In this document: in pieces, positions 50,488-58,266 of the stretch | How positions within the stretch are numbered: position 1 is the first letter of the stretch | Layout: every line of letters starts with the position of its first letter | NCBI GenBank assembly: GCA_036267155.1 | Contig: DATAWP010000063.1 | Location: forward strand, 34,585-98,584 | Direction of reading: 5' to 3' | Origin: PALSA-1353 sp036267155 | Lineage (GTDB): Bacteria; Planctomycetota; Phycisphaerae; Tepidisphaerales; Tepidisphaeraceae | Length of the DNA: 64,000 bases | Made by a program: the position numbers and the translations under genes | Notes under the pieces: generated by a model | The model's database searches: none | Seen by the model: only the letters and a program-made list of their open reading frames with translations | Told to the model about the DNA's origin: nothing

Positions 50488-51953
50488 GGGATCGAGCGGT
50501 CGAGCGCGGCGAATAATGTCAGGTTTCGCGCATCGGTGATTCGCAGGGTGAGAATCCGGCCCTTGAGGGATAAATCGCCGTCGAAGACGACGACCTGATC
50601 GCCGCGGGTGCGGCCGACCATTTGGGTGCGCTCGATCACGGCCGTGCCGGCGCGCTTTTCCCAGCCGAGTTCTATGCCATTCACGGCGGCCGATTCCCGG
50701 CGGCTCACCAGTTTGCTTTCACCTTCGACCATGACTTCGACGCGCTGGCCGATGGATTGCCGATTGAACTGCGACGACGTTTCCTGCTGCACCGCCAGGA
50801 GCTGATTGTTTCGCCGGCGCTTGGTCTCTTCGGGCACATCGTCTTCAAAGCGGTCGATGGCGACCGTTCCCGGACGCGGGGAATATTTAAAGATGAAGCA
50901 ATTTTTGAACCGGCTCTCGCGCACCAGATCCATCGTGGCAGCGAAATCCTGGTCCGTTTCCGTTGGAAACCCGACGATGAAATCGCTGGCGATGCTGACA
51001 TCGGGCATGTGCTGGCGGGCACGGGAGAGAAAATCGCGGTACTGGCCGCTGGTGTAGCCGCGGTTCATGAGCTTCAGAATTCGGTCGCTGCCGTGCTGGG
51101 CGGGGGCGTGGAGATATCGGCAGATGCGCGGGCAGTCGCGCATGGCGGCGAGGGCGTCGTCGCTGAAATCGCGGGGGAAACTCGTCACGAAGCGGAGCCG
51201 GGGCAGATCGGGCGTTGCTTCGTGGATTTCGTACAGGAGCTGCGCGAAGGTCGTCGTGCGGCCGTCGCCATGGCAATAGGCGTAGTGGTTGATCGTCTGG
51301 CCGAGGAGGGTGACCTCGCGTGCGCCGCCGGCCGTCAATTTTTTTACTTCGTCGATGATGTTTCGCGGGGGGCGGTGGACTTCCGGGCCGCGGGTGTAGG
51401 GGACGACGCAATAGGTGCAGAATTTGTTGCACCCGCGCGTGATGCGGACGTAGGCCTGGGAAACATCGTCGCCGGGGGAGATGCTGCGGGAGAGATCGAG
51501 CATTTCCAGGCGGTCCTCGGCCGCTTCCAGCGTCGAGCTTCGGCGCACGGCGGCGCCCATGAGGGCGACTTGGCGCGTGCGGGCTGGGCCGGCTGTGACG
51601 GCGGCGTTGTGGACCAGCGACGCCAATTGGTCCAGTTCGCCGGGGCCGCAGAGGATGTCGACGTGCGGGTGTTTTCGGAAAATATTGGCGCCGTCGCGCT
51701 CGGCCATGCAGCCGATCACGCCGATGATCAGGTTCGGATCCTGGGCCTTTCTATCGCGCAGTTCGCCCAGACGGGACCAGACTTTCTGCTCGGCATGTTC
51801 GCGGACTGAACAGGTGTTAAAGAGGATGACATCCGCGTCTTCGCGCTGGGTCACGGATTGATAACCGTGGGCGCGGAGCTGGCCGAGAACGAGTTCGCTA
51901 TCGAGCACGTTCATCTGGCAGCCGAAGGTTTCCAGGAAGAGTTTACGGCGCAT
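50484..51953 (-). CDS. miaB: tRNA-2-methylthio-N6-dimethylallyladenosine synthase
   Basis: 489 residues. This radical SAM enzyme adds the methylthio group to i6A37 of tRNAs. The N-terminal UPF0004 domain holds the auxiliary-cluster cysteines (LETFGCQMN, FNTCSVREHA, GVIGCMAE). The radical SAM motif is RGCNKFCTYCVVPYTRGPE, with CxxxCxxC. A C-terminal TRAM domain (about 420-485) follows. FIVGFPTETDQDF is the usual SAM-barrel segment. It is followed by the coupled DUF2905 gene. It lies 97 nt downstream of the pseudopilin operon on the same strand. Confidence 0.94.
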   Translation of the reverse strand: MRRKLFLETFGCQMNVLDSELVLGQLRAHGYQSVTQREDADVILFNTCSVREHAEQKVWSRLGELRDRKAQDPNLIIGVIGCMAERDGANIFRKHPHVDILCGPGELDQLASLVHNAAVTAGPARTRQVALMGAAVRRSSTLEAAEDRLEMLDLSRSISPGDDVSQAYVRITRGCNKFCTYCVVPYTRGPEVHRPPRNIIDEVKKLTAGGAREVTLLGQTINHYAYCHGDGRTTTFAQLLYEIHEATPDLPRLRFVTSFPRDFSDDALAAMRDCPRICRYLHAPAQHGSDRILKLMNRGYTSGQYRDFLSRARQHMPDVSIASDFIVGFPTETDQDFAATMDLVRESRFKNCFIFKYSPRPGTVAIDRFEDDVPEETKRRRNNQLLAVQQETSSQFNRQSIGQRVEVMVEGESKLVSRRESAAVNGIELGWEKRAGTAVIERTQMVGRTRGDQVVVFDGDLSLKGRILTLRITDARNLTLFAALDRSIP

Positions 51954-52050
51954 ATATCAACTGGAACGCGATATTTTGAGGGGAAAGCAGCAGAAATACA
52001 AATGGATCAGGATTTTTATCGGTTGCCCTCTTCGTGACGGCCGTCGGCAA

Positions 52051-52461
52051 TCAATCGCCGAGCGTGGCTTCGGTCATCCGCCAATGATCTTCATCGCGCG
52101 AGAAATGCAATTGTTGCGAGAGCCGGTTTCGTGGGAGCGACGCTTCGATTTCCGCGATTTTTTCCGACGACGAGTTGCCGGGACGGATTTTGATGGTCAG
52201 GACCGCGGACTGGCGCTGAAGTGCGCCGGGCAATGAGATCGTCATCGGAGCGATGGAGGATGAATCCAGATGCGATTGGGCAAATGTGGTTCCCGCGAGC
52301 AGGAGTTGTCGAAGCTGGGCGTCTTCGCCGAGAGTTCGGGTTCTGCTGGCCTGGACGAACAATTCCGCGCTCAGGGCGGTGAGGGTCATCGCCACCAGGG
52401 ACAGCAGAAAAATCGCCGTCACCATGGCAAAACCGCCTCGACGCCGGGACGCTGGGGTCAT
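52051..52461 (-). CDS. Pseudopilin-like protein, GspK/PilX-like position (last gene of T2SS-like operon)
   Basis: 136 residues from ATG 52461, which overlaps the preceding stop by 4 nt. The frame is open far upstream, but that part antisense-shadows or overlaps the preceding gene and is left out. The prepilin-type leader MTPASRRRGG is cut before FAMVTAIFLLSLVAMTLTAL. The +5 Glu is absent (Thr here), as in GspK, which lacks it. The body then has SRTRTLGEDAQLRQLLLAGT and a strand-rich C-terminus. It is much shorter than standard GspK (about 300). It probably sits at the tip of a pseudopilus. Confidence 0.7.
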   Translation of the reverse strand: MTPASRRRGGFAMVTAIFLLSLVAMTLTALSAELFVQASRTRTLGEDAQLRQLLLAGTTFAQSHLDSSSIAPMTISLPGALQRQSAVLTIKIRPGNSSSEKIAEIEASLPRNRLSQQLHFSRDEDHWRMTEATLGD

Positions 52462-52925
52462 GGCCTCGCTCCTGGCGAGAGAAGAATCTGACTTGGCAAA
52501 CGCATCTCCGCGGTTCCACCGCTGACGGTCACGCAAGGGCCATCGGCGGCTAATGACCAGTTTTGGCCGATTCCTTGCCATTGCTCGGAACGGTTCTGCG
52601 CATCGGTTCGAGTGACGCCATTTTCGCGATCGATGTTCCAGGAGATTTTGGTTCCGTCGCTCCAGATGAGATCGAGCGCGTTCTTGCCGGTAACGGTGAT
52701 CCGCGAGGAATTCCACACATCGCGGCGGAGTCGGAAGATGGCCGAGTCGATCCGGCTGTTCTGGTTGGACGATTCCCGGCTGTCGTAGCCGAGCATCATC
52801 GTCGATTTGAACAGTTCGCCGGCGACGCCGAAAAATATCAAGAGCAGCCCGAGCGTCGCGAGGACTTCCAAAAGCGTAAATCCTGGCCGGAGGGGGACAG
52901 GCGATCGATGGGTTGGCATGGTCAA
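52458..52925 (-). CDS. Type II secretion minor pseudopilin, GspJ-like
   Basis: 155 residues. The prepilin peptidase site is RPG|FTLLEVLATLGLLLIFF with Glu at +5, followed by the amphipathic helix GELFKSTMMLGYDSRESSNQ and SRIDSAIFRLRRDVWNSSRI, which matches GspJ-type minor pseudopilins. Its ATG overlaps the stop of the previous gene by 4 nt. It is cleaved and N-methylated by a prepilin peptidase whose gene is not in the window. Confidence 0.8.
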   Translation of the reverse strand: MTMPTHRSPVPLRPGFTLLEVLATLGLLLIFFGVAGELFKSTMMLGYDSRESSNQNSRIDSAIFRLRRDVWNSSRITVTGKNALDLIWSDGTKISWNIDRENGVTRTDAQNRSEQWQGIGQNWSLAADGPCVTVSGGTAEMRLPSQILLSPGARP

Positions 52926-53266
52926 TCTCCGCTGGGGGGAATGGTGTTTCGGGGGACCAGGCCGACGAGGCTCGCGGACCGGCCGTGCACCGTCGCGCGG
53001 ACTTCGACCCAGCTCATGCCGGGGACATCGGCGGAGGAGAGTTCATGAATAGCCAGCGATTTCTTTTCGGCGGCGCGCGGAGGTTGGCCGCTCTGCATCG
53101 ACAGGAGGGCCGATTCCGCGAGGTGGGATGCGGCGCGCGTGGCGTCGAGATGTTTCAGGCTGCGCTGGTGCATGGCGGCGGCGCCGCCGAGAATCGCGCC
53201 CAATATGGAGACGATGATCATGCCCATCAGAACATCGATAAAAACAAAGCCGCGGCGGATGCGCAT
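52922..53266 (-). CDS. Type II secretion minor pseudopilin, GspI-like
   Basis: 114 residues. The leader MRIRRG is followed by FVFIDVLMGMIIVSILGAIL, with Asp instead of Glu at +5, and the helix RSLKHLDATRAASHLAESAL, where LAES resembles the helix end of GspI. The short C-terminal strand region ends PRNTIPPSGD. It starts 3 nt after the upstream GspF-like gene and overlaps the next gene by 4 nt. Confidence 0.75.
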   Translation of the reverse strand: MRIRRGFVFIDVLMGMIIVSILGAILGGAAAMHQRSLKHLDATRAASHLAESALLSMQSGQPPRAAEKKSLAIHELSSADVPGMSWVEVRATVHGRSASLVGLVPRNTIPPSGD

Positions 53267-53269
53267 GAA

Positions 53270-54730
53270 TCAAAACCCTCCCGTGACGAAATGGGCCATG
53301 TGCTCGTTCAGCATCGCCATTGGTTGAAACAGGGACAAACCCACAATGGCGACCAGCGCTCCCATCAGAAAAACGATCACCGGAACGTAGGCGGACTGGA
53401 GGATCGCCCGGGCGCGGACGAATCGGTATTCGTAATACCGCCAGAGAAAGCCCAGAACCTGGACCAATCCATCGCTGTCGCGAGTCGTGGCCAGCATGGA
53501 AACAAACAGGTGCGGCATTCCGGCGGAACGCGCGGCCTGATGGACCGGCTGTCCCTGGGCAACGCCATCGGCCCACGCGGCGGCGCGACGGCGCATGACC
53601 GTGTTGGCCTGCGCGGAGGCGGCTTCGGGCAAGGTTTCGGTCAGGGGATGGCCCATCTCGACGCCGACGGAAACGAGGTCGCACAGGTCAGCCATGCCGC
53701 GGTCGTGCGCCAAGCCGCCGACGACCGGCATCCACCAGATGATCCGATCCCCCACCGCTCCGTCGAACGGCGAAAGTTGCCAGAACGAGGGAATCGCCTT
53801 GGCCAGCAGACGGGCCAGCGGCAGCAGGGCGACGAGTGCGAGCAGAATCGCGAGCAACGCCCATTGATTGGAAAAGAGACTCAACAGGAATTGCGCGGTT
53901 GGGGGCAATTTCAGGTGGAAGTCACGGAAGATTCCTAAGAATTTCGGAAACACAACGATCGAGGCCAGCCATGCCATGGCGACGACGATGAGCGGATAAA
54001 TCCCGTAAATTCCGACCGCCTGAAACGACGGGCCGACGCGGTCCGTATGCCGGCGGATCAGCCCGCGGAGGACGTGGGGCAGGCAACCGATCTGCTGACC
54101 GGCGGCGATGGCACGAATGATGTGCGGTGGAATCTCGGGGACTGCATCAGCGAGGGCCGTGTCGAGCGGCTCGCCGCGGTCCAGACGTTCGTGCAGCGCC
54201 AGCAGCCGCTTCCGCAGCACTCCGTGTTCGCTTTGGGCGGCGGCGAGAATCATGCGCGGCATGGGGAGGTTCAACTGCACGGCTTTTTCGAGGTTTCCGA
54301 GGATCAGCAACGCGCGCCGCCGGCGCACCAACTGCGTTGCCCGCGACCAGGCGACCAGCACGATCACCAGGAAAGCGAGGGCATAGACCAACAGCGGGGC
54401 CGCATCCGGCATGACCCGCCCCACCGTGTATCCGGCCAAAACGAGCCATACGATGATCGCCAGCGCCCACAGCACCGGGGACATCACGGTCCACAGCTTA
54501 CTGGGCGCGGCATATTTGGCGCCGCCATCTCCAAGTTGCCAGAGCAGCCGAAATGAGAGCACCAACAAAACCGCGAAGCAAACGACCGTCAGCACCATAA
54601 AGACATCAACCAGGGGGGTTAGCCAATAGGCATCGACGAGGAGCAGCCCCAGAAGCGACGCCCCGGCAAACAGCAGAATGAGGACCGCCTTGGTTTGCCG
54701 ACGGGGAGGAAGTTTTTCCGGATCGGACAT
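53270..54730 (-). CDS. GspF-like inner-membrane platform protein (second copy)
   Basis: 486 residues. Four membrane helices at the N-terminus (to about 145) are unlike normal GspF. They are followed by two T2SSF domains, around 160-275 (GNLEKAVQLNLPMPRMILAA ... HIIRAIAAGQQIGCLPHVL) and 350-470 (DLVSVGVEMGHPLTETLPEA). The QIG and E-x-G positions of the F-domain are kept. It is the platform partner of a GspE ATPase. Carrying two different GspF-like genes next to each other is unusual. Confidence 0.82.
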   Translation of the reverse strand: MSDPEKLPPRRQTKAVLILLFAGASLLGLLLVDAYWLTPLVDVFMVLTVVCFAVLLVLSFRLLWQLGDGGAKYAAPSKLWTVMSPVLWALAIIVWLVLAGYTVGRVMPDAAPLLVYALAFLVIVLVAWSRATQLVRRRRALLILGNLEKAVQLNLPMPRMILAAAQSEHGVLRKRLLALHERLDRGEPLDTALADAVPEIPPHIIRAIAAGQQIGCLPHVLRGLIRRHTDRVGPSFQAVGIYGIYPLIVVAMAWLASIVVFPKFLGIFRDFHLKLPPTAQFLLSLFSNQWALLAILLALVALLPLARLLAKAIPSFWQLSPFDGAVGDRIIWWMPVVGGLAHDRGMADLCDLVSVGVEMGHPLTETLPEAASAQANTVMRRRAAAWADGVAQGQPVHQAARSAGMPHLFVSMLATTRDSDGLVQVLGFLWRYYEYRFVRARAILQSAYVPVIVFLMGALVAIVGLSLFQPMAMLNEHMAHFVTGGF

Positions 54731-54742
54731 GGCGCGTAATCC

Positions 54743-56002
54743 TCACATCATTCCGAGCACGCTCAGAAGCGGCAGGAACATGGCGACCATCAACGCACCG
54801 ACGGCCACGCCGATCACGACCAGAAGGATGGGCGTGAGGACGGCCTGGATGGTTCCAAGGCGCAGCTCCGCCTGTTGCTCATACATTTGCGAGAGGGCGC
54901 GCAGGGTGACGGGCAAATCGCCGCCAATGGCGGAGGATTCCATCGCGGCGATGACGGTGGGGGGCAGGATTTTTCCGGTATGTGCCGCGGAGAGGGGCTG
55001 GCCCGATTCGAGGGCGGCGATCAGGGTGGCGCCGTCGGCGCCGAGGCGCGGGGAGGCGGTCGCATCATCCGCCAGCCGGATCGCCGCGGGCAAATCCAGG
55101 CCCGCTTCCACCCCGAGCGCGACGGCGTGACACCAGCGCGAAATCAAGTTGCGCCGCAGCACCGCGCCGATCAGCGGCATCGGCAAAAGCAATCGCTGGC
55201 TGATCGCCTCACGACGGCTGGTGGCGTGCAGGAATATCCATGCCGCGACCACCAGCGCTACCAGGATGACGAAAATCGCCCAGATCGGCCACGCCGACAC
55301 CACGTGCGACACGGCGAACAAGGCGGTTGTGATCCAAGGGATTGTGATGACGCTGGGACCATATCCGCCGTTCAACCGGGTCCAGAATTGGACGCGCGAA
55401 AAGCCGGTGAGCAGCGGCTCCCACTTGGGAACCAGGTCCACCAGGAGAAAGTAAAAGACGCCGAAGAACGCGACGACGACGATGGCGGGATAGGTCAGCG
55501 TCTGCCACAGAGCCGCTTGAAGCCTGCGGACCAGCGTCAGGTGCCGGCCGAGGTTGAGCAGGATACCCGACAGGTTTCCGGCGCGGATTCCGGCGTCGAT
55601 GAGTTGTGCGTACAGCGGGGGGAATTTGTCGCGGTAAGCGGCGACGGCCTGGGGCAATGTCTTGCCCGATTCCAATTCGGCCGTCACCAGGTCCAGCGTG
55701 CGGCGCATTGAACCGCGACGCATCTCGGCGGCGATGAGGCGGAGCCCCTGCTCGACCGGCAATCCCGCCCCGGCCAATTGGGCGAGTTGTTGATTGAACG
55801 CCAGGAAATCCTCGCCGCGCAGGGCTTTGGCCCGCGGGGCGTAGCCGGTGGATTGGAACTCGATCTGCGTGAGCCCCAGCGATTGCAAACGGCTGAGGGC
55901 CTGAGGTTCATCGGGGGCGTCAATGGTTCCGGAAATCCTCTGTCCGTCGGGGGTTACGGCTCGGTAGGAAAAAGTCGCGCCGTGTGGGACGGAATCGGTC
56001 AT
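54743..56002 (-). CDS. Type II secretion inner-membrane platform protein GspF
   Basis: 419 residues, the normal length. ATFSYRAVTPDGQRISGTID is the GspF/PilC start, with a first T2SSF domain (EDFLAFNQQLAQLAGAGLPV) and a second (LGVEAGLDLPAAIRLADDAT ... GLPV/GDLPVTLRALSQMYEQQA). Three membrane segments sit in the standard places (about 170, 220-250 and the C-terminus). It couples ATPase rotation to pseudopilin addition. Its ATG overlaps the sigma-factor stop by 4 nt. Confidence 0.9.
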   Translation of the reverse strand: MTDSVPHGATFSYRAVTPDGQRISGTIDAPDEPQALSRLQSLGLTQIEFQSTGYAPRAKALRGEDFLAFNQQLAQLAGAGLPVEQGLRLIAAEMRRGSMRRTLDLVTAELESGKTLPQAVAAYRDKFPPLYAQLIDAGIRAGNLSGILLNLGRHLTLVRRLQAALWQTLTYPAIVVVAFFGVFYFLLVDLVPKWEPLLTGFSRVQFWTRLNGGYGPSVITIPWITTALFAVSHVVSAWPIWAIFVILVALVVAAWIFLHATSRREAISQRLLLPMPLIGAVLRRNLISRWCHAVALGVEAGLDLPAAIRLADDATASPRLGADGATLIAALESGQPLSAAHTGKILPPTVIAAMESSAIGGDLPVTLRALSQMYEQQAELRLGTIQAVLTPILLVVIGVAVGALMVAMFLPLLSVLGMM

Positions 56003-57018
56003 GGGGCCTTCTGCAAACTCTCCGGCCTGAAAAGTTCATCGCCCCAGATGACCATCGCGCTGGCGTGGCTGGATTTCAGATGCGGCTGATCTTCCGGGCT
56101 GGCCGGGCGGGCGGCGCCAGAACCCCACAGGCAACCGAGCAGTTGCAGCAGGATCAGAGCGCCGATCATTCCGACGAGGGCGAGGATCGTGGGAGGGGAA
56201 ACCATCCGCGACATCAGCTTGGGCGATGGTGGATTGCGGAGCGGATTCGGAGAGCCGAATTGGGCCGCACGGGAGGCGGCGGTGGCGCCGCTGAACATCG
56301 TCATCTTTCCCAGTTCGCGCACGAGGCTGGCCGGCGCCTGCCGGGCCGCGACGTGGCACAACAATCCCGCCAGCACCGCGGGCAACGCATAGACGCCCTT
56401 GAGGCGCAGGTGTTCTCGCAATTCATCCAGCGCCTGATGCATTCGCCGGGAGATCGTGGAAGCGGACTGCTCCGTTTCGGCCGCGAGCTGCGCCTGCGAT
56501 TTGCCGAGCAGGAAATGCTCGACCAGCAGCGTCCGCAGTTCCTCGGGCATGTCGGACAGGGCCTGATCCACCGACGGGGAAAGCTCGGCCCAACTCGAGG
56601 CTTCGTGATCGCATTGGGTGCTGTAGACGATCTCGCGGCGTCGGCGGGAGGTTTCGCTGCGAAGCGAATCGAGCGCCAAATGCGTGGCGGTACGATGCAG
56701 CCAGCCGCCGAGATTTTGTCTGACCTCGTGCGGCCGGCGCATCAGGCGGAAAAATGTTTCCTGGGAAAGGTCCTCCGCCCGTGAACCATCCCCTATAACG
56801 CGGAGGCAGGTTGCGTAAACGAACCCGGCATACCGCTGCACGATCTGAGCGAAGGCCTGTGGATCGCCAAATCCGGCGTAACGCCGCAGCAAAGCAAAAT
56901 CATCCTCGCGCAGCTCGGCTGTGTTGATGGGCGAATTCGCAATCGATTGAAGATGAGCCATCGGCTGCTCCAACCTATTGACGGAAACATCCGCCGGAAT
57001 TTCAGCCATGATGGACAT
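55999..57018 (-). CDS. ECF-type sigma-70 factor with C-terminal membrane anchor
   Basis: 339 residues from ATG 57018 (GGAG 7 nt upstream; overlaps the ATPase stop by 17 nt). Sigma-2 is at about 55-125 (FAQIVQRYAGFVYATCLRVI, GDGSRAEDLSQETFFRLMRR) and sigma-4 at about 150-205 (DMPEELRTLLVEHFLLGKSQ ... STISRRMHQALDELREHL). After the normal ECF end the protein continues another 130 residues, with a moderately hydrophobic helix (211-226) and a clear membrane helix (277-297, ILALVGMIGALILLQLLGCL), then about 40 residues outside. It could tie transcription to the state of the secretion machine encoded by the same operon. No separate anti-sigma gene is present. Confidence 0.87.
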   Translation of the reverse strand: MSIMAEIPADVSVNRLEQPMAHLQSIANSPINTAELREDDFALLRRYAGFGDPQAFAQIVQRYAGFVYATCLRVIGDGSRAEDLSQETFFRLMRRPHEVRQNLGGWLHRTATHLALDSLRSETSRRRREIVYSTQCDHEASSWAELSPSVDQALSDMPEELRTLLVEHFLLGKSQAQLAAETEQSASTISRRMHQALDELREHLRLKGVYALPAVLAGLLCHVAARQAPASLVRELGKMTMFSGATAASRAAQFGSPNPLRNPPSPKLMSRMVSPPTILALVGMIGALILLQLLGCLWGSGAARPASPEDQPHLKSSHASAMVIWGDELFRPESLQKAP

Positions 57019-58120
57019 TTGAGGGCTCCTGCTTGCTCAGATCGATCACCCGGGCGAGTTCCGGTTCGTCTGTAACCCCTTGTTGCACCAATTCTTGTCC
57101 GACATCGCACAAGCTCTGATATCCAGTCTGGCGGCGATAAACATTCTCCAGATCGTCGGCGTCTCCACGCTGCATGACGGCTTTTTTCAAGGGCTGATCC
57201 ATGGCGACAAACTCGGCCAACGGAGCGCGGCCGTGGTATCCGTCGCCACTGGTGGATTTGCGCCGAATAAGCCGCTGGGCGACGATCCCGTAAACGCTGC
57301 TGGTGATTTGATACGGCTCGATCCCCATCTCAAGAAGCCGAGCGAGCGCCCCCGCCGGCGTGGCGGCGTGAAGCGCGGTGACGAGCCGATGACCGGAGAG
57401 AGCCGCCTGAACCGCAAGCGATGCCGTCGCGGCATCGCGGATTTCGCCGAGCATCAACACCTGCGGATCCTGTCGAAGAATGCTGCGCAGTGCTTTTTCA
57501 TAGGTGAGATTGCCAAACGGAGAAACTTCAATCTGCGTGACTCCCGGCAAGTCGCGCTCGGCCGGGTCTTCCAGTGCGACAATGCTCAAGCCCGCGCGGG
57601 TGCGCAGGATTTCGCGGAGCAATGCGTAGATGGTCGTGGTTTTTCCGGACCCGGCCGGGCCGGTGAGGATCATCATTCCGCAATCAGCGGCGACAAAATC
57701 TGTGATCCCATTCAGGACACCCGGCGGTAAATTCAGGTCTTCGAGAACGGCCGGTTGCACGTGCTCGGCCGGCATCCGCACCGCCGCGCGCAGACCGTGG
57801 ATCGTCGGCATCACGGCCAGGCGCAGTTCCACGGTTCGCTGATCCGAACCGATCGGCATCGAGAGCCGGCCCTCCTGCGGGACATCCAGGCGATAGGTCA
57901 GCAGCTTGGCCATCACCATGAGCCGCCCCACCGTCGCGCGCCCGGCGGCCGGGTCGAGCCGACGATGCGTTTCCAGGACGCCGTCGATGCGGAAACGCAG
58001 TTCGTACCCATCCAACCCCGGCTCAAGATGCACGTCCGAGGCCCGTTGCCGAAGGGCCTCGGCCAGCAGCAGGTCCACCAGCGGTCGGACGTCCGGGAGC
58101 ACCGGCGTTTCCAGGGTCAT
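57002..58120 (-). CDS. Short GspE-like ATPase lacking the N-terminal domain and zinc site
   Basis: 372 residues. It begins almost directly at the N2 domain (LLLAEALRQRASDVHLEPGL), with Walker A GPAGSGKTT at 154-162, the Asp box ALEDPAERDLPGVTQIEVSP, Walker B VLMLGEIRD and the His box SGHRLVTALHAATPAG. The N1 domain is missing, and the CxxC...CxxC zinc module of GspE/PilB is replaced by RRKSTSGDGYHGRAPLAEF. The ATPase core looks active. It is the first gene of a seven-gene operon running to 52051 and is translationally coupled to the sigma factor gene. Confidence 0.88.
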   Translation of the reverse strand: MTLETPVLPDVRPLVDLLLAEALRQRASDVHLEPGLDGYELRFRIDGVLETHRRLDPAAGRATVGRLMVMAKLLTYRLDVPQEGRLSMPIGSDQRTVELRLAVMPTIHGLRAAVRMPAEHVQPAVLEDLNLPPGVLNGITDFVAADCGMMILTGPAGSGKTTTIYALLREILRTRAGLSIVALEDPAERDLPGVTQIEVSPFGNLTYEKALRSILRQDPQVLMLGEIRDAATASLAVQAALSGHRLVTALHAATPAGALARLLEMGIEPYQITSSVYGIVAQRLIRRKSTSGDGYHGRAPLAEFVAMDQPLKKAVMQRGDADDLENVYRRQTGYQSLCDVGQELVQQGVTDEPELARVIDLSKQEPSNVHHG

Positions 58121-58266
58121 GGCAATATCCTATCAGAATCGGCGCGGGGCCGTTTGGCTAAGTATGACGTTGCGGCCTATCCTTTGGTGCAGGAAATCCG
58201 GCGTTTCTGGCCGCCTTGAACAAACGATGGCCTGGCCAGATAATCCGCCGAGGTCTCTTGAGACTC

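Noticed and set aside
52462..52716. N-terminal extension of the last pseudopilin gene
   Set aside because: It lies wholly within the GspJ-like gene in another frame, and a prepilin leader starts exactly at ATG 52461.
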